Source: Rhizophagus clarus (lineage: Eukaryota > Glomeromycota > Glomeromycetes > Glomerales > Glomeraceae). Taken from it: a stretch of 64,000 nt of DNA. The position numbers and the translations under genes are program-made. The notes beneath the pieces are model-generated. The model made no database searches. It saw nothing but the letters and a program-made list of their open reading frames with translations, and had not been told where the DNA came from. Location: contig BLAL01000257.1 in assembly GCA_015698045.1 (NCBI GenBank), positions 682,001 through 746,000 of the forward strand, written 5' to 3'. Of this stretch, positions 53,929 through 64,000 are shown one piece after another (position 1 is the first letter of the stretch; every line of letters starts with the position of its first letter).

Positions 53929-55489
53929 TTTTTCTAAATTTCTATATTTTATAAGCAAGAAATTACATGAAATATATTTATTTCGACAATAATTTAACAT
54001 ATAATTAATTAAATAAAATAGTATTTCTTCACATTTATAGATTTCATATTTTGATTAATTTTATTTGAATATCGAAAATATTGAGCAATTTGAAAACCAT
54101 AATTTATAAAAATACTTATAACTTTCTTATTTTAACCCTCAAACTGGATTTTACGAACTTATTAAGTAATTAATTATTGATCTTGTATAGTCGAACGTTG
54201 TATCTCATTTTACTTTAATTCCCAAAACTATAATTGTATTTCATGAATAAAAAGAATTTATCAATTAATTATAAATGGGATGACTTTTCTTAACATTATA
54301 TGCTGGATAGTTGCTTAATTTTGTATTTTCAATATGCTTATTTGGTACGATATATAGTCTCGGGCTATATACTCTTCTAGGTTTAGAATTAGTGTCGGGA
54401 GGCAATAGTTTTCTGATTTACTATGATCGCGCGATTTATACATTTTAAATTAAACTTTGGCCTAACAAGCAAAGAAATTTGCGTAGTCGCTTTATTTTAT
54501 AATTTTTGTTTTATACAATGCTTCAGAATAGCGTCCAAATAAATATTCTGGATAGGTCAGGAGAAATGGCACGTTCTATTGTAAATTTATTTTCGTACAT
54601 AATCATGCCCACGAGAGTTAAATACTAATAATGATAACAAATCATCTGTTCTTTAGTCTCTACGCTCGTTTATGATAAACTTTAATGAACGAAATATTTC
54701 AACTAGTATTTACTAGCTGAAGTAATGATTATGCTAATTTAGTTCGTTCTTTTTATTTTAATAATATTACTCTATCTTTAGGAGAGAATTGAATTATTGT
54801 TATATTGAGTACTCGTTAGCTATTTGGTGATATTGTGTGAATGATTTATCCGGTATGAATATAAATTTTTCTCAACCTTTTTAAACTTAGGATATCCGGA
54901 TTCAATCCTAAAATATGAAGAAAAAAACGGTTCAATTTTCTTTTTTTTCTTTTTTTTTTTTTTTTTTTCTGTAAATGATAATGATTCAGAAAAAATCGTT
55001 TATTCCGATTACTATTGTTGAATAAGCCATACCAGCAGTTCGGTAGCTTAAATAAAATTTTGTTTTTTTTTTAATAATTATTATGAAATAACTTGTAGGG
55101 ACAATTTACAACTATATATCAAATGCAATGCATCAAGAAAGTCGTTGTTGCGTAATATCCTAAACAAAGAATTTTGTTCGTAATACGTACTATCTAATAA
55201 CGGGATCGCCTAAACCAAACCATGTAGCATTTTCCACTCGCTGAGTTAGTCATTAAGCTTGTATTCTAGATATTAATAAATAATAAGTTACCATCCAGCT
55301 TGCGAAAAAATGATTTTATTGAAAAGAAAAAAAATGTGTCATTTTTTTTATGGATTTGAACCATTATATCAAATTTAATTTTAAACTTAAAATGTTCAAT
55401 ATAAATATAATTAAGTAGAACTCATCTTTAATATCCTCTCTTGACTCGAATAATATTTAAATCGTGTTTAACTCGAAGCAACTTTTGTT
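53929..55489. other. Intergenic, no gene recognised
   Basis: AT-rich spacer with a long T tract near 54940-54970. I looked for a minus-strand CC relic in the position seen after J and M and could not identify one. Confidence 0.35.
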
Positions 55490-55573
55490 TAACTGATAAA
55501 AACAATTTAGGTTAGCTCGGTGTTTATCTGAAGTAAGAATGTGATAAAATCGAATATGTTTATTCTATAAATA
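55490..55573 (+). promoter_or_regulatory. Conserved gamma promoter of Hsp70 L with TATA box
   Basis: AACAATTTAGGTTAGCTCGG and GTGATAAAATCGAATATG are followed by TATAAATA at 55566-55573, 59 bp before ATG. The same series occurs before M and the dead gamma copy at 41140. Confidence 0.5.
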
Positions 55574-55624
55574 ACCCAGTTATGAAACAAACACCTTTTT
55601 TTCTGGTCAACCAACAAAAAAAAA

Positions 55625-57552
55625 ATGTCAAATTACTCGGATATCCGTGTTGTGGTTGGTTTAGGTAAAATTATTTTTTTTTTTCAAATTATCATATTTT
55701 ATTATTAATAAATTAATTAACTTTTCACAGATTTCGGAACAACTTATTCGGTAAACTGAAATTTACTATAATTGGGCTTACCAAAATATTTTTTCAAATT
55801 AGTTAATGTAAAAATTTAAAAAAATTTTTAGGGATTTACTTATTGTCACATATCTGATGATGGTAATTATGTTACTAATGACCAATGGCCGGGAGAGATG
55901 GGTCAATTAAAAACAAATACGGTACTTCAATATGACGAACATTATATGAATATCGAGTCATGGGGATATCCGGCACTATCGAAACGCCCAAATAAAAAAA
56001 AGAAATCTAAAAATGGATCAAAACCTGTTGAATTGTTCAAATTACATATGGGAAATCTGTCAAACAATCTCAAGCCGAGACTGCCGGTACACTATAAGAA
56101 AGCTGTTACTGATTATCTTCGAAAAATTGGAGAATTGATTAAGGAAATGGTTGCAATTCATTGGTCCAGAATTGATTTCTTAGATAAGGTTCTTATTGTT
56201 ATAACTGTCCCTGCGGAATATTTAGAAAAAGATAAAGCAATCATGAGAGAATGTGCATATAATGCTGGACTTATTAAAGAAGAGAGTTCGAAAACATTAC
56301 AATTTACTACAGAACGTAAGAAAAAAATACACTCTAATTAATTTATTTTTTATTTATTTGTTTATTTATTTATTTATTTATTTATTTTGTAGCTGAAGCT
56401 GCCGCAATTTATTGTATGGAAAATAGTTTAAAAGTGAACAACCTTTATACTCCCGGAACTACTTTCATGATAGTTGATTGTGGCGGTGGTACAGTAGATT
56501 TAACTACAAGAAAATTATTGGAAGATGAACAACTGAGTGAAGTTACTGAACGAGCTGGAGACTTTTGTGGAAGTACATTTATTGATAAGGAATTTCTCAA
56601 AGCTTTATGTAAAATTCTTGGAGACCGTGCAATTAATTCATTAAGAGACAAACATTATGGACAAATGCAGTATATGATTCAAGAATTCTGTCTTAATGCC
56701 AAAATACCATTCACTGGAGATAAGTCTGAATTTACTAGTTATGAAATGGACATTGAAGATGTAGTTCCTGTTGTAATGCAATACGTAACCGAAGAAGTAC
56801 AAGAGAAGATGGAAGAAACTGATTGGTTAATAGAATTTGGATATGATGATATTAAATCAATGTTTGATCCCATTGTCGGAAGAATTATCAAAATGATACA
56901 AATTCAACTTGATAATAATCGAGAAGTTTGTTCCGCAATGTTTTTGGTAGGGGGATTTAGTCAATCGAAATATTTACAAAAGAGAATTAAACAAGAATTT
57001 CAACACCGAGTGAAAAATATTTCTGTTCCTCTACATCCTATTGCGGCAATATCCCGTGGTGCAGCTTTATATGGGTTGAGCATGATAAATTCAGCACCTG
57101 GCTTAGAGACGATGAATTCTCTCAAATTCGTAATAAATGAACGTATATTAAAATATACTTATGGAATTAGAGTCTGTAGTGTGTGGAAAGACGAAGATTT
57201 AATAAGAAGAAAACGTCCTAATGGACGTACTTATAAATTTCGTAGTATGGCACAAAGAGGAACTTCGGTAAAAGTTAATCAAGAATTTACTTTAAATATA
57301 GTGCCAGAACATGAAACTCAAGATACAATCACTTTTCATATATATTATACGACCAAATATAGCGCACAATATTGTGATGAAGATGAGATGGAAGAACTTG
57401 GGAGTCTTATAATCTCTCTTCCAGATGTTCATCTTGGAAAAAATAGATCTGTATTGTTTGGTTTATCCTTTGGACGAATGGAAATAACCGCTACTGCTAA
57501 AAATAAACTTAACGGTCAGAATTATCAAACTACTTTAAAATTAGATATATAA
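55625..57552 (+). CDS. Hsp70 L, HSPA12-like, gamma type, 4 exons
   Basis: Exons 55625-55664, 55731-55750, 55832-56315 and 56393-57552 give 567 residues. ATP motifs are intact (DFGTTYS, TEPEAAAIYC, MIVDCGGGTVDLTTR, FLVGGFSQSKYLQ). Differences from J cluster in the C-terminal module (RVCSVWKDEDLIRRKRPNGR; NIVPEHETQDTITFHIYYTT), which it shares in part with M, suggesting the binding surface varies while the ATPase stays fixed. The third intron is filled with TTTA repeats. The start is preceded by an A run. Confidence 0.9.
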
Positions 57553-58979
57553 TTTCGAATATTTTTTTTTTTCAAATTTGTATTTTTAAACAGATGAGTG
57601 TTTATGGAGCGCATTTTTCAAGATTTTAAAATCGAGATTGTATAATTAACACTTTAATTAGGTCGATAGATCATTAATTCCTTTACGTTCATAGAATAAT
57701 TTATCTTTCTTCTACGATTCTCATGGGAAAGTTCATGTTCTGCCTGTTGGGTAGAAGATTCCTAGTCCCTTGTTGTCATTACACTCTTAGTATCATACAT
57801 CAAATTATCCGCCTTCTATCATTCCGGATTTGTTGAATCCAGAATGTTGAAAAAATTACTTCTTTGAGTACGTAGATGAAACAAGAACTGACTGCTCGCA
57901 ATATTACTTTTTATCCTCTTTTTTGTATTAACTAATCATCTTATATTTTTGTTATAATTTTCATAATTTTGTTATTCTCCATTGAATTTTATGTTTCTTC
58001 CTTTATAACTATTTTATAATTGTCATTTTTATGACTGATTCATTTATTTATTCGCATTATTTTGCATTCGTTTTTAACCAATTTAATTTCTTAATTGAAT
58101 TGATAGGTACTTCATTTTTTCCTACTTTAATTTATATTCCCTCTTAATCTTAACATTCACGAAATTATTACGATTTATCTTGTAAGTTTAACATTATATA
58201 ATTCATACTCATTTTTTTTGCTTTTAGTGTCACTCTGGTATCAGATATTACTTTCTTTCTTTTTTGAATATACGAATCAAACCAATATTAAAAAGAATAT
58301 ACGAATCAAACCAATATTAAAAAGAATATACGAATCAAACCAATATTAAAAAGACGAAGTAGTAACTAATAAATCAAGCGAAGAACAGTGACAAATTAGA
58401 TTTATTACGCAAAAAAATCTTGAAAATATGATTAAGAAGTTTTTTTAAAGAGAATAAAATCTTTTAAAAGTTCAAACGTGAAAAATATTAGTGATGTACC
58501 AAATTTTTTATTGAAAACAGGCTTACTCATTGAGTAAGATTACTAGGATGAAAATGATAAATGATCACTAGGAGGATCAAAATTATAAGTTACCCTAAAA
58601 AAAAATTATGCGCAAATATACAATAGAAAAAGTTCTAATTAGATTTTAATGTTACAAACAACTTGACTATAATTGATATTTAGCTAGCATCCGAATTTTG
58701 TGAATTAAGTTTAAAGGCTTAAAACACTAATATTAAATCCTAATCATGCATTTGTGAAGACGCCCAAATGCCCAATAAAACCTTGTAAATTGATTGATTT
58801 GTTTTCCTCCTGATCATTAGACTGAGCATTATAAATGCTGCACAAATGTAGAAAGAATCACGTTATTTAGAATTACGATTTAGATTAATTCTTGCAATTC
58901 CACGTAATTCATGTGAAAATAAGGAGTCTATTATTTTATCCAAGATCGTAAACTTGCATTGCTATTTAAAGTAATCGTC
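57553..58979. other. Intergenic with a faint CC trace
   Basis: Near 57665-57700 a short stretch (GATCATTAATT, then ACGTTCATAGAAT) resembles the part of CC5 at 43070-43110 in the same orientation. This could be the last trace of a CC partner of Hsp70 L, but it is too short to be sure. The remainder is AT-rich. Confidence 0.3.
58266..58352 (+). repeat. Three perfect 29-bp tandem repeats
   Basis: The unit GAATATACGAATCAAACCAA plus TATTAAAAA occurs three times at 58266, 58295 and 58324 without visible change, suggesting recent slippage or local duplication. Non-coding. Confidence 0.9.
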
Positions 58980-59100
58980 TGTGTATTTTCGTTCTCGATA
59001 AAGCAATTTAGATTAGATCGAACCTTTCATCTCCGTAATTAAATAAATAAATCAAGGACAATAAAATCTAATATCTCTCCACTACTACTCCGTAAATAAT
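58980..59100 (+). promoter_or_regulatory. Conserved gamma promoter region of Hsp70 M
   Basis: It contains CTCGATAAAGCAATTTAGAT, TTAGATCGAACC, TTTCATCTCCG and AATAAAATCTAATATC in the order seen before Hsp70 L and the gamma relic at 41140. The TATA position is degenerate (CCGTAAATAATC). Confidence 0.45.
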
Positions 59101-59154
59101 CTAAGACTCAACAGACTTTCTTTTTTTTCAAATTTAACAAAAAAAAAAAAAAAA

Positions 59155-61094
59155 ATGTCGGATTACTCGGATATCCGCGTAGTGGTTGGTTTAGGTAAAA
59201 ATTGATATCTTCTTTCAAGAGTATATTATATCTTTAACATTAAATGATTAACTTTTTATAGATTTTGGAACAACTTACTCGGTAACCTGAAATTTATTAT
59301 ACTCAAGTTTATCAAACATATTTATCAAAATTTAAACAACTTTTTTATATAAAACATTATTAGGGGTTCACATATTGTCATGTATCTGATGGAAATTTTG
59401 TTACTAATGATCAATGGCCAGGAGAGATTGGTCCATTAAAAACACACACAATACTTCAGTATGATGAACATTATATGAATGTTAAATCATGGGGAAATCA
59501 AGCTTTATCGAAACGTCCAAATAAAAAAAAGAAAATCAAAAACGCATCAAAGCCTGTCGAATTGTTTAAACTACATCTGGGAGATTTATCAGACAATCTC
59601 AAGCCGAACCTGCCAGTAAATTATAAGAAAGCTATTACAGATTATCTTCAAAAAATTGGAGAGTTGATTAAGGAGATGGTTACAATTCATTGGTCCGGAA
59701 TTAATTTTTTAGAAAATGTTCTCGTTGTTATAACCGTTCCTGCAGAATATTCAGAAAAAGACAAAGCAATTATGAGAGAGTGCGCATATAATGCTGGACT
59801 TATTAAAGAAAGATATTCGGAAAATTTACAATTTACTACGGAACGTAAGTAAAATGAAAACTTTAAAGAAATAAATTTATTTATATTTTATTTATTTGTT
59901 TGTTTGTTGGTTTGTTGGTTTGTTTTTGTAGCTGAAGCTGCCGCGATTTATTGTATGGAAAATAATTTAAAATCAAACAATCTTGATACTCTCGGAACTA
60001 CTTTCATGATAGTCGATTGTGGCGGAGGTACAGTAGATTTGACTACGCGTAAATTATCAGGGGATAAACAACTTAGTGAAGTTACTGAACGAGCTGGAGA
60101 CTTTTGTGGAAGCACATTTATTGATAGGCAATTTCTCGAAGTTTTGCGTAAAATTCTTGGAGATCGTGCAATTGATTCATTAAGAGATAATCATTATGGA
60201 CAAATGCAATATATGATTCGAGAATTCTGTCATAATGCTAAATTACAATTCACCGGAAATAAGTCTGAATTTAGTAGTTATGAAATGGATCTTGAAGAAG
60301 TAGTTCCTGTTATAATGCAATACGTAACTGAAGAAATAGGATATCAGATGGAAGAATCCGATTGGTTAATAGAATTTAGTTACAAAGATATCAAATCAAT
60401 GTTCGATCCTATTGTTGAAAAAATTATCACTATGATACAAACGCAACTTGATAATAATCGAGAAACGTGTTCTGCAATGTTTTTGGTAGGAGGATTTAGT
60501 CAATCAAAATATTTGCAAAAAAGAATTAAACAAAAATTTCAACGTCGAGTCAAAAATATCTCAGTCCCTCTACACCCTATTGCTGCTATATCACGTGGTG
60601 CGGCTTTATATGGATTGAGTATGGCAAAATCAGCACCTAATTTAGACAGAATGAATTCTCTTAAATTCGTAATAAATGAACGTAAATTAAAATATACTTA
60701 TGGAATTAGAGTTTCTCGTGAATGGAAAGAAGGAGATCCAATCGAAAGGAAACGTTCTAATGGACGTATTTATAAATTCTGTAGTTTGGCGCGAAGAGAA
60801 ACTGTAGTAAAAGTTAATCAAGAATTTACTTTAGATATAGCACCTGAACGAGCAAGTCAAGATACTATCACTTTTCACATATATTACACAACTAAAAATA
60901 GTGCACAATATTGTGATGAAGATGATGAAGTGAAGAAACTTGGAAAACTTATAATCTCTCTTCCTGATGTTCATCTTGGCAAAGAAAGACGTGTATTGTT
61001 TGGGTTAATATTTGGACGAATGGAAATAACTGCTATTGCTAAAAATCAATTTAATGGACAGAATTATCGAATAAATTTAAAATTAGATATTTAA
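59155..61094 (+). CDS. Hsp70 M, HSPA12-like, gamma type, 4 exons
   Basis: Exons 59155-59194, 59262-59281, 59364-59844 and 59932-61094 give 567 residues. ATP motifs are intact (DFGTTYS, TEPEAAAIYC, MIVDCGGGTVDLTTR, FLVGGFSQSKYLQ). It is one residue shorter after YCHVSD and one longer near DEDDEVKKLG than J. The third intron contains TTTGTTTGTTGG repeats. A run of about 17 A directly precedes ATG. It is convergent with a CC relic that carries a LINE insertion. Confidence 0.9.
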
Positions 61095-61139
61095 CCCTTG
61101 CAGAATTTTATTTTATATATATATATTTCAATGAGAGTC

Positions 61140-62280
61140 ATCAATCATTTAGTATCTTGAACAAGTAGCTATTGAATCTACGAATAATACCAGCAGCCAT
61201 TTTATTTTGTTTAGCTGGATCATTAATTATATGATAATCATTCAACATGCTAACATATTCAATAAAAGTTTTGAAAATAAAACTCTTACAATTTACCTAA
61301 TATTGAACATATGTAAGCATCACTTCTGATATAAGAAATACTATATAATGTCCAATTTTACAATCAATATTCTCAATATTTTTACTAATATTATTTTTTA
61401 AAATTACATTAATTAATGTTGATAACTCAATATTAAAACTAATGCTTAATTCAGTATTTTTTTCTTCATAAAACTCATTAGTATTACTTAAAGAAGTTAA
61501 GGAATTATATATTGTTTCTATTATATCTGTATAATTAATTATTACATCAGATTTTCTGGTTTTATCTTTTACTGAGCATGATTCGACACGGGAATCGAAA
61601 AAAGCAACTGAAGGCGAGGGCAGTTCCTCGAAACGATCAGGCCGCAATGCAAAAGGCTCAAAGAAGTCTGCTGGAGTATCCAAGGATCCTGCTCTTAACC
61701 TTAATGCCAAGGAGTATACGGGGCTTAAGCGTTTGATAGAGATTATTAAGGAGTTGAATTAGGCGAACTAACTGTTGGGATTTTGGATTAGGCTAGCGCG
61801 GGGTTATTTTTCTAACTTCCTGATACATAAATTTTTGTAAGTACCCTTCCCGGACTACTAACTTGTTAGTTTTTAGTGGCGTTTCCTTCTCCCGGTTTTT
61901 TATTATTTTATGTTTTTGGTCGTTTCTCTCTCCCCCCGCTTTTTTTTTCTTAGTAGTGTAGTTTTTTTTATGAGGGTTAATGCATACCCTATTTACCACC
62001 ACAAAGTTATGCTGGGCTGATTTATTTCGGTTTAGTTATGTTTGGTTACGACCACAGGTGCTGCGCTGCAAACAATTTGTATTTATACGTGTTTCACACC
62101 GGTTGTCCATTTAATAACTTTGTTAATAAAAATAAAAATAAAAATAAAAATTTTACTGAGCATGATTTTTTGATATTATTTCAGTATCTACGATATTTTT
62201 TTAAAATAACTCCTTTTTTATTTAAAAATTCCCAGCCTTTTCTTGTACAATGATATCCTTATTTTGTTGTTGAAATGACA
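61140..62280 (-). pseudogene. Relic CC gene split by a LINE
   Basis: Minus-strand remains of the conserved region: LNDYHIINDPAKQNKMAAGI and IRRFNSYLF near 61150-61255 (compare MNEYRTINDPEKKQ and IIREIVRIFWF in CC5). An 85-codon open stretch follows at 61297-61555 (SLTSLSNTNEFYEEKNTEL; IELSTLINVILKNNISKNI). The frame continues beyond the LINE only as fragments. It occupies the CC position opposite Hsp70 M. Confidence 0.6.
61584..62150 (+). mobile_element. 5'-truncated LINE with target-site duplication
   Basis: It begins inside the last ORF of a non-LTR retrotransposon (59 codons ending KEYTGLKRLIEIIKELN and a TAG at 61760), followed by a GC-richer 3' UTR of about 360 bp and a TAAAAA-repeat tail (62126-62150). 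It is flanked by a perfect 17-bp direct repeat TTTTACTGAGCATGATT at 61567-61583 and 62151-62167. Truncation, tail and duplication are the signature of target-primed reverse transcription. Confidence 0.82.
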
Positions 62281-62584
62281 TGTTAATTTTTTAGATAACT
62301 GAAAAAGAAAAGGTGTGTAACGTAAAAGATCGATCAGATCAATAAAAAGCTTATACTGTAATTACTGAAAATAATCAAGATCATGTGTGCAGATTATATG
62401 TAACCTGAAAAAGAATCTGGCTACCATTTTTTTCATAATGAACTAGAGTAATTGAATATGTGACATATTATTGTGAAGAAGTATAGTCTGTATATATTAG
62501 TGATGTCTTATTATGTAATACTAGTATCTAAGCCACCTATGTGGTTTGAAAAAAAGAAACAAATATATGCGGTAATTCAGTCTA
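62281..62584. other. Intergenic, no gene recognised
   Basis: AT-rich spacer between the CC relic and the next decayed gene. Confidence 0.35.
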
Positions 62585-64000
62585 TGTAAATATATGAACA
62601 CCTTAAAATTCACCTAAATGGTTATCAAAAAGATAATAGGTCTCATCATTGGGAAGGTTTTTCTTTTGTATCTTCTTTATGATAATAATAACCTCTATCA
62701 CGTTTACCATATTCATTATACCCACTGTATCCATTATATTTACCATTATCTGAATCGTCTGATATCTCTTCTTTAGAATCGTTATTATGGTTACAGTCAT
62801 TATTAACATTCATTTCTTCCACTGGATGGGTGTAGAATCATGATCGACTTCTTCTTCAGAATCACTAGGAATATTTTTATCGTCAGTCTTTTAACTTCTT
62901 GGTATACTTGTTATTTCACAGTATTAATTTTAATTTTATTGATAGTACTCATTAACTCTTTTGTCATAACTTTCTGTGAAGCAAAGTCTTCTCATAACCA
63001 GAACGAACTGCTTTTCAAAATATATGGATTATACATTCTGCTGTAACAGAAAATTGCTGATTTTTATTGATTACTGGTGGGGTAAGTGGAATTTCTGTGT
63101 CTATACTAGTAGATGGGACAGATAATTGTTGCATTAATTCAATCCGGATTAATATCGGTTAATGAATTTTCAATCCGGTTTGTTATCGGGTTCGATCCGG
63201 ATTAACCGATATCTTAGCGCGTGAATAACGGATGAGTAACAGGTGGATAGCGGATTAATAACGGATGAATAACGGGTGAATAACATAAATAACGGGTTGT
63301 TATCAGGTTGTTAACGGATGGATAACGAGTGGGTAATGAATATTTATTTAACGATTACATAAATTTTTATTAATGTATTTATATAAGATATATTTTTTTA
63401 TTGTACTATTAAAATAGTTACATTAATATAAAACTTCTTGCTGATTTTTGTTATGAAACAGCGATTAATCCGTTAACCTGTTACAGATCCGGATCAACGG
63501 AAGCTATCCGGTATCCGATACCTTTATCGGATCCAACCGGTTAAATCCGTTATTCGATTTTATATCCGGATGATAACCGTTAACCTAAACATCAAACCGG
63601 ATACCCGATAATAACGGATATCCGTTTCTATCCGTTATTAACGGTTTACGGGTCTGAACACTATTGGAAGGGATCATGAAATTGTCATCTCCAGATGAAG
63701 AGGATGAATTACGATCTGACTGATCATTCCCTATAGATTTGTCAATATTTTGATCATAGGTTTCATCATGTGATTTTTCAAAATTGTGAATTTTATTCAC
63801 AAAATTTTTATAGAGATCCTTTATTTGTTGTATCAGAGATGACCAAATTATTGTTACTAGGTAATCGTTCTTGAGTTTGAAGCTTCTTCTCCTTATTGCA
63901 TTGCCTTATCCAATCATTAATGCTTTTCTTTGTGCATCATCCAAGAAAACATCCATTTCCTTCCTCTCTGATGACTTCTGATCACTCACACTAAGTGGTG
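62585..64000 (-). pseudogene. Decayed gene of a repetitive family, runs off the window
   Basis: On the minus strand, coding-like pieces run from the window edge: SVSDQKSSERKEMDVFLDD, AQRKALMIG, a TAA, then LKNDYLVTIIWSSLIQQIKD, NKIHNFEKSHDETYDQN and SDRNSSSSSGDDNFMIPSNS. The CGGAT-rich element interrupts here. Beyond it come LSVPSTSIDTEIPLTPPVIN, then DKNIPSDSEEEVDHDSTPI, and finally a Gly/Tyr/Asp-rich tail with DSKEEISDDSDNGKYNGYSG before a stop near 62644. Several stops and frame changes show it is dead. The acidic, low-complexity style suggests a transposon-linked or multicopy protein; not identified. Confidence 0.5.
63137..63661. mobile_element. CGGAT-rich repeat element inside a pseudogene
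   Basis: A dense run of CGGAT/ATCCG/AACGG words, GC-richer than its surroundings, separates two coding-like parts of the decayed gene. The inner end reads AGTGTTCAGACCCGTAAACC on the minus strand. Its style resembles the element at 4799-5208, but clear terminal repeats and a target duplication were not found. Confidence 0.5.

Noticed and set aside
53929-55489. A CC partner gene or relic after Hsp70 K
   Set aside because: No segment matching the conserved CC C-terminal region could be found by eye, so the pairing is not claimed for K.
61297-61710. A 137-codon minus-strand protein starting MALRLRAGSLDTPADFF
   Set aside because: Its first 43 residues are antisense of the inserted LINE and only the remainder belongs to a CC relic, so it is a chimera of two dead sequences.
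62038-62253. Plus-strand frame MFGYDHRCCAANNLYLYVF
   Set aside because: It covers the LINE 3' UTR, its A-rich tail and the target duplication, so it is not a gene.

Overview
The window is eukaryotic, strongly AT-rich DNA with short GT-AG introns, A-rich 5' leaders, many inverted-repeat elements and a LINE fragment. The intron style, the composition and the very large expansion of HSPA12-like Hsp70 genes fit an arbuscular mycorrhizal fungus (Glomeromycotina, Rhizophagus-like). That assignment is an inference, because no rRNA or housekeeping marker is present.

Layout. 1-1.4 kb: a five-exon tetraspan membrane protein gene. 1.4-6.4 kb: a repeat-rich gap with a TIR element full of TCTGGAC repeats and a nested pair of MITE-like elements. 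6.4-62.3 kb: a cluster built from two gene families. Family 1 is a set of HSPA12-like Hsp70s with nine intact copies: two 7-8-exon genes on the minus strand (alpha: A, G), three 6-exon genes on the plus strand (beta: B, E, F) and four 4-exon genes on the plus strand (gamma: J, K, L, M). Family 2 is a set of five intact single-exon coiled-coil proteins (CC1-CC5), all on the minus strand. They have variable coiled-coil N-termini and a strongly conserved C-terminal region of about 290 residues that I do not recognise. Decayed copies of both families fill the gaps. 14.5-18.6 kb interrupts the cluster with a small four-exon gene of unknown function and fragments of other genes. 62.6-64 kb is a decayed gene split by a CGGAT-rich repeat element.

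Gene relations. The recurrent unit appears to be alpha-Hsp70 (minus), a shared upstream block, beta- or gamma-Hsp70 (plus), then a convergent coiled-coil gene (minus). It is complete at 6.4-13.3 kb. Elsewhere one or more members are relics, but the order and orientation persist. This persistent pairing of an Hsp70-type ATPase with a fast-changing coiled-coil protein is the best candidate for an undescribed system. The function is not visible in the sequence. A chaperone with a dedicated client, or a self/non-self recognition pair, are hypotheses only. One copy (F) has changes in all three ATP-binding motifs while keeping a full-length spliced reading frame.

Intron-exon models were made by hand from splice sites, reading phase and comparison among paralogues inside the window. 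Relic boundaries are approximate.
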